Positions 39,947 through 47,841 of a DNA stretch of 64,000 bases are shown piece after piece (the stretch's first letter is position 1; every line of letters begins with the position of its first letter). This DNA comes from Vibrio gazogenes (GTDB lineage Bacteria; Pseudomonadota; Gammaproteobacteria; Enterobacterales; Vibrionaceae), in NCBI RefSeq assembly GCF_023920225.1, contig NZ_CP092587.1, positions 3,251,709-3,315,708 on the forward strand, given 5' to 3'. The notes beneath the pieces were generated by a model. That model ran no database searches and was not told where the DNA came from. It saw nothing but the letters and a program-made list of their open reading frames with translations. A program made the translations under genes and the position numbers.

Positions 39947-40633
39947 GGACTTAAAGGATTTTTTGTTATGGTAAGAATCGCCTATGGTACGGCTTGGGGT
40001 ACGGGAAGGTTTTAACTCTCTGTATCCCGCTAACTATTAAACATAAGGTTTTAATGGACTTAAGGGAATGTACAGATATAACCAGTACTGAATGCATACT
40101 TACTAATAGCAAAAAATATAAAAAGAGGCAGCTACATGCTGCCTCTTATCTAAATGAAAAACCACTATCAACAAACCTGCTTAAGATCGGCAACTAGCTC
40201 ACTTGATCATGTCCACTTCCCCTAAACTGAAATGACGACACTCTATTTACACTAAAATCACTAACGTGGTCACATCTGAAACACAGAATGCAATTTGTAT
40301 CATAATAGATATTATGTTCCACAAAATTTCAGTATTATCATACACGCATCACATAACTGTAATTCATTTTCTAATTAAATTATTATTTTTTTATATCTTG
40401 TTTGCAATCGGTTGCATTATTGTAATATATTTTCACGGCTTTATCTTGTGACCAATTTTTATTTAAATCATAAACAATAGATAATACAAATTAATAATTA
40501 GATGTTATATTTGTTATTAAACAATTAAGCATCCATTGTTTAAATTTGCATCTCACAACTCTGGTGTTATTAGCTTTCAGTCAATTACACCAATAACTTA
40601 AACAACTAATTTAAAGTTGAAAAAGGAATTTCT
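39947..40633. other. AT-rich gap before the metabolic cluster
   Basis: 687 bp without a convincing gene. It holds the hairpin at 40123-40147 and a very AT-rich stretch (about 40266-40620) that could carry the promoter of the following cluster and would suit H-NS binding. Two open frames of 67 and 61 codons have no ribosome site or recognisable sequence. I could not fix a promoter. Confidence 0.6.
40123..40147 (-). terminator. Terminator-like hairpin downstream of trmA
   Basis: Perfect 9-bp stem AAGAGGCAG/CTGCCTCTT with a 7-nt loop. The T-run lies on the minus-strand side (TTTTTATATTTTTT). On the plus strand the stem is followed by ATC, so it would stop trmA transcripts less well. Confidence 0.55.
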
Positions 40634-42073
40634 ATGTTAGGAGAAAATTACTTAAAAAGACTGAAAACCCCAAGATGTGTTTATATTAACTCAAAGTTAG
40701 TTACAGATGTAACTACAGAGGATTCGTTTAAAGGGGCCATTGATAGTATTGTTAATTTTTATCAACTCCAAGAGTCACAATCAGACTTGTTCACTTATAT
40801 GGAAGATGAGAAACAATATCACATAAGTACACTAGCTCCTAAAAACATTGATGATCTAAAGAAGAAACGTGATAGCTATAAGATCGTTGCTGATTTATCT
40901 TTTGGAATGCTGGGAAGAACACCTGATTTTATTAATGCAGCTTTAGCAGCTATGGCTGTTAATTCTGACTTCTTAGGAGCGGGAGAGTTTATTGATTTTT
41001 CATATAATGCTAAATGTTATTATGAAAAATGCCGTCAGGAAAATCTCTTCGTTGGCCATGGAGCCGTCAATCCCCAGATTGATCGTGCAGTACAATTAGG
41101 GATTCAGGAAAATGCATATTGCGGTGTACGAGTTATTTCATCAGATGAAAAGGGCATTATAGTTTCTGGGGCAAAAATGATCGTCACGTTAGCACCTATC
41201 GCTGATGAATTATTAATTTTCAATATGCCGGGACTACGTCCTGGTGATGAGGACTTCGCACTGGCTTTTGCCGTGCCGGTAACGGCTCAGGGCCTAAAAT
41301 TAATATGTCGTAAACCTTTAAACTATAAAAATTATAATTTGTTGGATCACCCAATGGCAAATCAATTTGATGAGTCTGATGCCTATATGATTTTTGATGA
41401 AGTGTTTATTCCTTGGAGCGATGTGTTTGTATTTCGCGATGTTGAAAAGTCGAATTCTTTTTATGATAAAACACGGATCCGTAATCACAATGGGCATCAA
41501 GGAATTGTTCGTGGACTTGCTAAGGCCGAGCTGTTAACAGGTGTAGCAATTGAACTTGCAGATAAAATGGGCTTGGATACTTTCCTCAATGTCCAAGAAC
41601 AATTAGGTGAGATGACAACGAGTCTTGAATTAGTTAGAGCTGCAATTCTTCTATCTGAACAGGATGCAACATTAGAAAATGATATCTTAAATCCTAGTAT
41701 TCATGCAATTCAAGCAGTTCGATACCATTTCCCTAAATGGTATCACCGTATGGTAAATATTATCCAATCACTAGCAGCAGGTTCTATGTTAGCAGTACCG
41801 CACCATGGTGACTTCGATAATGAAAATGGTGAGACGATTCGTACAACATTGCATAGCGCAACTATGAGTGCTGAGGAGCGAACTTTTCTTTTAAATCTTG
41901 CTTGGGATTTAACTGGTGATGGTTTTGGGCAAAGACAGTTGGTATATGAAATTTATCATGCAGGTGACCCTGTAAGAATTGCTGCAACACATTATAAAAA
42001 TTATCCTAAAAAAAACATCAAACAGCATATAAATAAAATTAAAAAAAGCTTATCCAGATATAGTTTTAGTTAG
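40634..42073 (+). CDS. HpaB-family FADH2-dependent monooxygenase
   Basis: The 479-residue protein belongs to the 4-hydroxyphenylacetate 3-hydroxylase large-component family, which uses reduced flavin to hydroxylate phenols and other ring substrates. Family segments are visible in order: GRTPDFINAALAAM (~96-109), ENLFVGHGAVNPQIDRA (~136-152), GAKMIVTLAPIADELLIF, and the C-terminal GDGFGQRQLVYEIYHAGDPVR. AGGAA precedes the ATG. It is the first gene of an AT-rich cluster. No HpaC-type flavin reductase is nearby, so one elsewhere must serve. The substrate is unknown, and neighbours give no reason to assume hydroxyphenylacetate. Confidence 0.85.
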   Translation: MLGENYLKRLKTPRCVYINSKLVTDVTTEDSFKGAIDSIVNFYQLQESQSDLFTYMEDEKQYHISTLAPKNIDDLKKKRDSYKIVADLSFGMLGRTPDFINAALAAMAVNSDFLGAGEFIDFSYNAKCYYEKCRQENLFVGHGAVNPQIDRAVQLGIQENAYCGVRVISSDEKGIIVSGAKMIVTLAPIADELLIFNMPGLRPGDEDFALAFAVPVTAQGLKLICRKPLNYKNYNLLDHPMANQFDESDAYMIFDEVFIPWSDVFVFRDVEKSNSFYDKTRIRNHNGHQGIVRGLAKAELLTGVAIELADKMGLDTFLNVQEQLGEMTTSLELVRAAILLSEQDATLENDILNPSIHAIQAVRYHFPKWYHRMVNIIQSLAAGSMLAVPHHGDFDNENGETIRTTLHSATMSAEERTFLLNLAWDLTGDGFGQRQLVYEIYHAGDPVRIAATHYKNYPKKNIKQHINKIKKSLSRYSFS

Positions 42074-42178
42074 AATTAATATCAGCGAACACAAACTTAA
42101 TATTATTAAATTTTTTAGTTTTTCAAACATATTAATATTGACAATTAAATTAACAACAGTCATTTCATAGGAACTATT

Positions 42179-43384
42179 ATGGCGTATAACTTACCTCAAA
42201 TAGATAAATTATTCTCTAGGATGGATATTGACTTATTGATTGGTACAAGCAAAGAGAGCATTCAATACTTTTCTGGATTTTCACCTGTAATAAAAACATT
42301 AAATCCATATTATGGGCAATGTTATGTGATGCTACATCGTAATGCTCCTGACACAATACATATTGTACATTCTATTGGAGAAATTGATCAGATTCTCGAT
42401 GCGGATACTCCAATTCATCATGTAAAGACATATGGAACATTTTATAGAGAATCTATTGAAAGTGTGGATTTAACACAGGAAGAGGTGAAACTACAGTTAC
42501 TCAGTCAGGTTGAGCGATCACATCCTTCTCCAGCAGAAGCAGCTAAAGCATTAATTATCGAGCTGAAAAAAGATATAGATATTAAGAGAGTTGGTTATGA
42601 CAAAGATGGTATGACATTACAATCATTACAATATCTACAACAGGAGTTTCCGGAGCTTTTATGGGTTGAAGTATCGAAGCAGATTCGCTTTTCTCGACAA
42701 TTCAAGACCTCACATGAGGTTGAGTTGCTCACTCAGTCTGCTCTAATTAATGAATCTGCAATTTATGACACTGCTGCTTTTGCCAAAATTGGGGTGTCAG
42801 AAACCGAATTAGCAGGACGATTTAACTGTGCTCTGGTACAAAGAGGGGCTTTCCCTTCTTTAACTATGCTGAAAATCGGTCGTTCAGCTATTGGTGGACA
42901 ACGTAGACAACGTTCAGACATTTATTTGCAGTCAGGAGATCTACTTTGGTTTGATTCTGACGCGATCTATCAAGGCTTCTGGTCTGATATTGCAAGAGTC
43001 TATAGTGTTGGACAACCGACTCCGATCATTCAAAAACGCTACCAAGCACTACAAAATGGAATGTTAGCCGCACTTGACTTTATACGTCCGGGGCTTACTG
43101 GTAGAGATGTATATTCAAGAGTCATGGATGTTGTCCATCGTTCAGGTTTTCCTGAATATAATCGCCACCACGTAGGGCATGCAATCGGGCTGGAACCTTA
43201 TGAAACCCCTATTCTTAGTCCTTCTGATAACAACATTATTGAAGAGGGAATGGTTCTTTCTGTGGAAACACCATATTACGAGTTTGGGATAGGAGCATTG
43301 CATATAGAAGATCCTCTTCTAGTCGGTTCACCACATAACCAGTTTTTGACTGCCAATCCTGCCCCTGATTTAGTGAGATTATAA
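42179..43384 (+). CDS. M24-family metallohydrolase (prolidase/creatinase-like)
   Basis: The 401-residue protein has an N-terminal creatinase-type domain (about 1-170) and a C-terminal pita-bread M24 domain. All five metal ligands can be placed: the Asp pair in FDSDAIYQGFWSD, His in HHVGHAIGLEP, Glu in SVETPYYE and Glu in HIEDPLL. It is therefore probably an active dimetal hydrolase: an X-Pro peptidase, or a relative that cleaves small C-N bonds as creatinase does. It is 105 bp after the monooxygenase gene and 3 bp before the PLP enzyme, so it is likely co-transcribed. The real substrate is unknown. Confidence 0.88.
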   Translation: MAYNLPQIDKLFSRMDIDLLIGTSKESIQYFSGFSPVIKTLNPYYGQCYVMLHRNAPDTIHIVHSIGEIDQILDADTPIHHVKTYGTFYRESIESVDLTQEEVKLQLLSQVERSHPSPAEAAKALIIELKKDIDIKRVGYDKDGMTLQSLQYLQQEFPELLWVEVSKQIRFSRQFKTSHEVELLTQSALINESAIYDTAAFAKIGVSETELAGRFNCALVQRGAFPSLTMLKIGRSAIGGQRRQRSDIYLQSGDLLWFDSDAIYQGFWSDIARVYSVGQPTPIIQKRYQALQNGMLAALDFIRPGLTGRDVYSRVMDVVHRSGFPEYNRHHVGHAIGLEPYETPILSPSDNNIIEEGMVLSVETPYYEFGIGALHIEDPLLVGSPHNQFLTANPAPDLVRL

Positions 43385-43387
43385 ATT

Positions 43388-44419
43388 ATGACGACACATA
43401 CTATATGTTCTGTAACTGATCTTATCGGTCATACACCTCTCTTTTCGTTACAGCACCCTCTCATTCCTGCCAATAAAAAGTTGCTGCTCAAACTAGAACA
43501 GTTTAATCCAAATTTTAGCGTTAAAGATCGGACTGCTCTAGGGTTAATTCAAACAGCAATGAATAGTGGGAAGTTGCATCCTGGAGGGACAGTAATTGAA
43601 TCAACTTCAGGGAATTTGGGGAAATCACTAGCAATGCTTAGTGCTAGTATGGGGTTTCGTTTGATTGTAGTCGTTGATCCGAAAGTCAGTCACAACTCTC
43701 TAAACTGGTTTAAATCTTACGGAGCTGAAGTTGAAGTTGTTAGTACTCCAGATGTAAATGGTGGATACCAAAAAGCTCGAATTGATAGAGTTAAAGCTTT
43801 GTTAGAAAAATATCCTGGGGCTTACTGGACGAATCAATATGATAATCCAGATAATCCGAATTACCATGAGATGATTACCTCACAAGAATTTATAAATATA
43901 CCTGTTGACATGATGCTTGGTTCAGTGAGTACAGGCGGGCACTTTGGTGGTATTGTTAAAGGTGTAAAAAAGGTACATCCAAAAACGCTTTCTATGGCTT
44001 GTGATGTGGCAGGCTCTGCTATTTTTGGAGAACCATTTCATCCCTATTTACTCAATGGATTAGGACTAAGTTGGAAAGCACAGAATACGGATCTAGCCAT
44101 ATTTGACTTTCTTAACAATGTTAGTGATCAGGATGCAATCTCTTTGTGTCGGTTATTAGCGCGTGATATTGGGTTGTTGCTTGGAGGTTCTTCAGGCGTT
44201 GTTATTTTCTCTGCACTAGTGGCACTACGGTTACCTGAAATTAATTCAGTACTCGCTATCACACCAGACTCCGGTATCAACTATCTTGAGCAATTTTACG
44301 ATGATGACTGGCTGGTAGAAAAGGGAGTCATACCTTTATCAAAAGAACAGTTGGAAATTCGGTTATCGTGTAACGCAGACAAGTTTTATGAAGAGATGAT
44401 AATTCACGATGAAATTTAG
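43388..44419 (+). CDS. SbnA/cysteine-synthase-like PLP enzyme
   Basis: The 343-residue fold-type II PLP enzyme has the Schiff-base lysine K46 in NFSVKDRTA, the substrate/phosphate loop ESTSGNLGKS (71-80) and the PLP-phosphate loop GGSSGVVI. The sequence around VVDPKVSHNSLNWFKSYGAEVEVV...GGYQKARIDRV...YWTNQYDNP resembles SbnA, which joins O-phosphoserine and glutamate. Relatives use O-acetylserine plus various nucleophiles, including uracil in plant willardiine synthesis. No SbnB partner is present. It starts 3 bp after the M24 gene and overlaps pyrD by 11 bp. The product is unknown. Confidence 0.85.
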   Translation: MTTHTICSVTDLIGHTPLFSLQHPLIPANKKLLLKLEQFNPNFSVKDRTALGLIQTAMNSGKLHPGGTVIESTSGNLGKSLAMLSASMGFRLIVVVDPKVSHNSLNWFKSYGAEVEVVSTPDVNGGYQKARIDRVKALLEKYPGAYWTNQYDNPDNPNYHEMITSQEFINIPVDMMLGSVSTGGHFGGIVKGVKKVHPKTLSMACDVAGSAIFGEPFHPYLLNGLGLSWKAQNTDLAIFDFLNNVSDQDAISLCRLLARDIGLLLGGSSGVVIFSALVALRLPEINSVLAITPDSGINYLEQFYDDDWLVEKGVIPLSKEQLEIRLSCNADKFYEEMIIHDEI

Positions 44420-45452
44420 ATTCTATACTACATGTCTACATATTCTTCCCCCAGAAATTGCGCACCATCTCTCTATATGGGGTTTAAGATATTTTTCCCC
44501 AAAGCAATCTATAGAAATACCAGCAGGACTAAGTCAAACCCTTTGGAAGAAAAAATTCGCTCATCCGATTGGTTTGGCGGCAGGGTTTGATAAGGATGCA
44601 GAAGCCTACAATGCTTTAGGGCGTTTAGGATTTAGTTTTGTGGAAGTTGGATCTATTACCCCAAAAGCACAGCCTGGTCATCCTCGTCCTCGCTTGTTCC
44701 GTCTTAAGGATAATCAAGCGATTATCAATCGGTATGGCTTTAACTCAAAGGGTATGAATTATGCTAAACAAATGTTAGAAAATCGGCGTGACAATATGAT
44801 TCTTGGAATTAATCTAGGGAAAAATAAAGAAACAGTGAATTATCTGGATGATTTTTTGCAAGTCGCAGAAACACTAATACCTTACGCTGATTATCTGACA
44901 ATTAATCTATCATCACCTAATACCCCTGGACTGAGAGATTTACAGCAGGCAGAAATCATAGAACCTTTATTAAAAAGTCTTGATGTACTTAGGGTAGAAG
45001 AGGCTAGCGGTTGTCCTATTTTTATTAAACTATCCCCAGATATCGCGCCATCAGAAGAGACTGAACTACTCTCTTATTTAGCTAGCTCAATTATTGATGG
45101 AATAATTGTCAGTAATACGACAATTAGCCGGGATGGTTTGTCACTATCACCAACAAGCAAACAGTCTGGGGGACTATCCGGTAAACCTTTACAGAAAAGA
45201 GCGCGAGATATGCTCATAAGGGTTTATTCGACTGTTGGTCGTGATAAACCAATTATTGCATCAGGGGGAATCAATAGTGGCGTAGAAGCCTATGAACGTA
45301 TCTGTATGGGGGCAAGTCTATGTCAAATCTATACCGCTTTTGTATATGAAGGTCCAGATATTATTTCTCGTATGTTGACAGAAATGGAGCAATGTATGTT
45401 ACGTGATGGCTATTCTACAATAGAACAAGCAATAGGATCATATTATGTCTAA
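44409..45452 (+). CDS. pyrD: Class 2 dihydroorotate dehydrogenase (cluster copy)
   Basis: The 347-residue protein oxidises dihydroorotate to orotate with FMN and quinone at the membrane. The class 2 catalytic serine lies in NLSSPNTPGLR, the FMN site in GLAAGFDKDAE and INRYGFNSKG, and the C-terminal phosphate site in IIASGGINSG. The AGFDKDAE form is the one I associate with alpha-proteobacterial and mitochondrial enzymes; gamma-proteobacterial housekeeping PyrD usually reads AGLDKNGE. It is thus probably an acquired second copy. It is coupled to its neighbours by 11-bp and 8-bp overlaps. Confidence 0.92.
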   Translation: MKFRFYTTCLHILPPEIAHHLSIWGLRYFSPKQSIEIPAGLSQTLWKKKFAHPIGLAAGFDKDAEAYNALGRLGFSFVEVGSITPKAQPGHPRPRLFRLKDNQAIINRYGFNSKGMNYAKQMLENRRDNMILGINLGKNKETVNYLDDFLQVAETLIPYADYLTINLSSPNTPGLRDLQQAEIIEPLLKSLDVLRVEEASGCPIFIKLSPDIAPSEETELLSYLASSIIDGIIVSNTTISRDGLSLSPTSKQSGGLSGKPLQKRARDMLIRVYSTVGRDKPIIASGGINSGVEAYERICMGASLCQIYTAFVYEGPDIISRMLTEMEQCMLRDGYSTIEQAIGSYYV

Positions 45453-46092
45453 TATTCAGAGTGAATTTGCGGCATTTCTCATTGACAGCAAAGTAATTAA
45501 TTTTGGTGAATTTAAGCTAAAATCTGGCAGAGTAAGTCCGTACTTTTTTAACTTCGGTCAATTATCTAGTGCTCGACTATTAAACGAAACTGCACATTAT
45601 TATGCTCGTTTCCTATATGAGCATAAATTAAGGCCTGATGTGATTTTTGGTCCAGCTTATAAAGGCATTCCTTTAGGTGTTGCGACTGCTTTATCATTAC
45701 AACGTGATTTTGCATATAATGTTCAATTTTCATTCAATAGAAAGGAAGTGAAATCGTATGGGGATGGTGGATTCCTAGTCGGTTCTCAATTGCAAAAAGC
45801 TTGTGTGGTAATCATTGATGATGTGATCACTTCAGGTATTACTATTGATGATAGTGTAAAACTAGTCGTAGAAAATGGAGGACAAGTAAAATCATACCTT
45901 GTTGCGCTTGATCGCCAAGAGCGTTCGTTCGATTGTGGTAAATCTGCTATACAGGATGCTGAAGAACGTTTAGGACTAAATATTTTTTCAATTACAAATA
46001 TTCAACATATTCTAGCGCATCTGACGACGATACCAAATTCGCAGTCGAATGTTGAATCTATACTGAATTATCTGAAGAAGTACGGTGTGTAG
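45445..46092 (+). CDS. pyrE: Orotate phosphoribosyltransferase (cluster copy)
   Basis: PyrE joins orotate to PRPP to give OMP. The 215-residue protein has FGEFKLKSGRVSPYFFN, GPAYKGIPL, the flexible-loop FNRKEVKSYGDGG and the PRPP loop VVIIDDVITSGIT, so it should be active. Its length and motifs resemble the gamma-proteobacterial enzyme, unlike the neighbouring pyrD. It overlaps pyrD by 8 bp. Genomes of this group normally keep pyrE beside rph, so this may be an extra copy; that cannot be checked here. Confidence 0.93.
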   Translation: MSNIQSEFAAFLIDSKVINFGEFKLKSGRVSPYFFNFGQLSSARLLNETAHYYARFLYEHKLRPDVIFGPAYKGIPLGVATALSLQRDFAYNVQFSFNRKEVKSYGDGGFLVGSQLQKACVVIIDDVITSGITIDDSVKLVVENGGQVKSYLVALDRQERSFDCGKSAIQDAEERLGLNIFSITNIQHILAHLTTIPNSQSNVESILNYLKKYGV

Positions 46093-46216
46093 TAAAATTA
46101 AGATAGGTGAAAATTTACATCTGAATAATACGAGGTCACCCTCAATTTTTATTATTATTCATATGTAGATTGATTCGTCAAAAATATCAAATCAAGTAGA
46201 ACTAAAAGGAGAGACT

Positions 46217-46669
46217 GTGAATCCAGTCTATATACTCATTGCTATCAGTGTTGGTGTAGCTATTGCTATGCAGTCAGCTGTGAATAATCAACTGAAGAAT
46301 ATCTTAGGTGGCAGCACTATGCTTGCTTCCATGATTTCCTTTATCATCGGCAGTGTATGCCTTGTATGTTTATGTGCAATATCAGGTGAACGTTTTACAC
46401 AATTAAATCAGTTGCAATATAGCAATAGCTGGCAACTCACAGGAGGAGCTCTCGGTGCATTCTTTGTATTTGGCACGACGTTTCTTGCACCGCGGATAGG
46501 TATTGCTGCAATGATTTCGTTAGTTATATTAGGACAAATTGTTACATCCTTAATTTTGGATAAGTATGGTTTTCTTGGGTTACCAATTCGGGATATTTCT
46601 CCTACTCGTTTACTGGGAACAGCCTTAGTTTTGGGCGGTGTATTATGTGTAAACTACAGTAGTCGATGA
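46217..46669 (+). CDS. YdcZ-type DMT transporter
   Basis: The 150-residue protein has five hydrophobic helices and the family pattern MQSAVNNQLKNILGG at the start and GGVLCVNYSSR at the end. This size matches the YdcZ (DUF606) group of the drug/metabolite transporter superfamily. GTG start with AGGAGA 5 bp upstream. It lies 124 bp after pyrE on the same strand and could export the product of the cluster, though that is inference. A dyad near 46123-46165 in the gap may lower read-through. Confidence 0.85.
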   Translation: MNPVYILIAISVGVAIAMQSAVNNQLKNILGGSTMLASMISFIIGSVCLVCLCAISGERFTQLNQLQYSNSWQLTGGALGAFFVFGTTFLAPRIGIAAMISLVILGQIVTSLILDKYGFLGLPIRDISPTRLLGTALVLGGVLCVNYSSR

Positions 46670-46779
46670 TGATATCTTTATTACCCTTTTGATATAAAGT
46701 CGAGAGTTGTTGATGGCTTGTCCTTATATAGTTAGTCAATAATATGTTAATTTAATGATTTCTGTTTAAAGGTGAAAAA

Positions 46780-47364
46780 ATGCGTATTGCTGTTTTTTGT
46801 GGCTCTAATCATGGAGTCAGCCCCGAATTTATGGAAGAAACGAAAGCACTAGCTCGTGAAATGGCCAAAAGAAATGCTGATTTAGTTTACGGGGGAGGAA
46901 AAGTGGGCCTCATGGGAACATTGGCTGATGAAGCAATTTCTTCTGCTGTTCATGTTATTGGCGTTATGCCTCAGTCTTTGGTTGATTATGAATTAGCACA
47001 CCCAGATATTGACGAATTGATTATTGTCAGTGACATGCATTCTCGAAAAGCATTAATGGCAGAACATGCAGATGCTTTTATTGCTTTACCTGGTGGTACC
47101 GGAACGTTAGAAGAAATTTTTGAGGCATGGACGTGGGCTCAATTAGGTTTGCACTCTAAGCCTTGTGGATTTTTAAATATCAATGGTTACTTTGATGAAT
47201 TGCTAATTTTCTTTGAGAAAATTATTGCTTCAGGATTTATGAAAGAAGAATATGCTAGTATGCTTACTGTATCGGATAATGTCGGAGATTTACTCGACAA
47301 TATAGTGTCGTACACTCCACCTGTTCCTAAATGGCAACAGGCCTGTATTCCAGAATCTATATAG
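46780..47364 (+). CDS. LOG-family nucleotide 5'-monophosphate phosphoribohydrolase
   Basis: The 194-residue Rossmann protein has the family motifs VYGGGKVGLMG, DMHSRKALM and PGGTGTLEE. The conserved Arg and Glu are in place. LOG/YgdH/PpnN relatives cleave the N-glycosidic bond of nucleoside 5'-monophosphates, releasing the base and ribose 5-phosphate. Cytokinin activation is one case. Next to pyrE it could release a modified pyrimidine base from its nucleotide. It is 110 bp after the transporter and 56 bp before the Nudix gene. Confidence 0.88.
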   Translation: MRIAVFCGSNHGVSPEFMEETKALAREMAKRNADLVYGGGKVGLMGTLADEAISSAVHVIGVMPQSLVDYELAHPDIDELIIVSDMHSRKALMAEHADAFIALPGGTGTLEEIFEAWTWAQLGLHSKPCGFLNINGYFDELLIFFEKIIASGFMKEEYASMLTVSDNVGDLLDNIVSYTPPVPKWQQACIPESI

Positions 47365-47420
47365 TAAATGTGTTTGGCAGACAATAATTGGTAATACATA
47401 CTATGGATAGGAGGTCCCAA

Positions 47421-47810
47421 ATGAATCAACTTATCAGTGTCGGGTGGCTTTACCGAAAAGGAAATAAGCTACTTTGTGTTAAATCTAAAGGTAAAGATAA
47501 GTTCTTTATTCCCGGTGGAAAGTTGGAAGTAGGTGAAACATATGAAGAAGGCTTACAACGTGAAATCCGAGAGGAGTTAAATATTGAGCTCATCCCAAAC
47601 TCTATCCAGTACCTGTTTTCTATCACGGATATTGCGTATGGTCTGGAAAATACACAGTTGACAATGTTTTGTTATATCGCAGATTTTAACGGTGATATTG
47701 CACCAAGTTCAGAAATAGAAACAGCGAAGTGGTTTGAACTTTCCCAAATCCACAACTGTGCTCCTGCGGCACAAAAGGCGATGAGTTACGCTTTGGAGCT
47801 GCAGGTATGA
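47421..47810 (+). CDS. Nudix hydrolase
   Basis: The 129-residue protein has a complete Nudix box, GKLEVGETYEEGLQREIREEL. GGAGG lies 6 bp before ATG 47421, which decides the start; an in-frame ATG at 47388 would add 11 residues. Nudix enzymes hydrolyse nucleoside diphosphate derivatives. Substrate cannot be read from the sequence. It is the last gene of the plus-strand cluster and is convergent with the COG0523 gene 31 bp away. Confidence 0.9.
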   Translation: MNQLISVGWLYRKGNKLLCVKSKGKDKFFIPGGKLEVGETYEEGLQREIREELNIELIPNSIQYLFSITDIAYGLENTQLTMFCYIADFNGDIAPSSEIETAKWFELSQIHNCAPAAQKAMSYALELQV

Positions 47811-47841
47811 AATCCCTCTATAGTGTAGTGCTAAGGCATGG

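Noticed and set aside
39994..40197. 67-codon frame after trmA
   Set aside because: It crosses the hairpin at 40123-40147 and shows no ribosome site or recognisable motif.
40266..40451. 61-codon hydrophobic frame before the metabolic cluster
   Set aside because: It sits in very AT-rich DNA where hydrophobic frames arise by chance, has no ribosome site, and no homologue is recognised.
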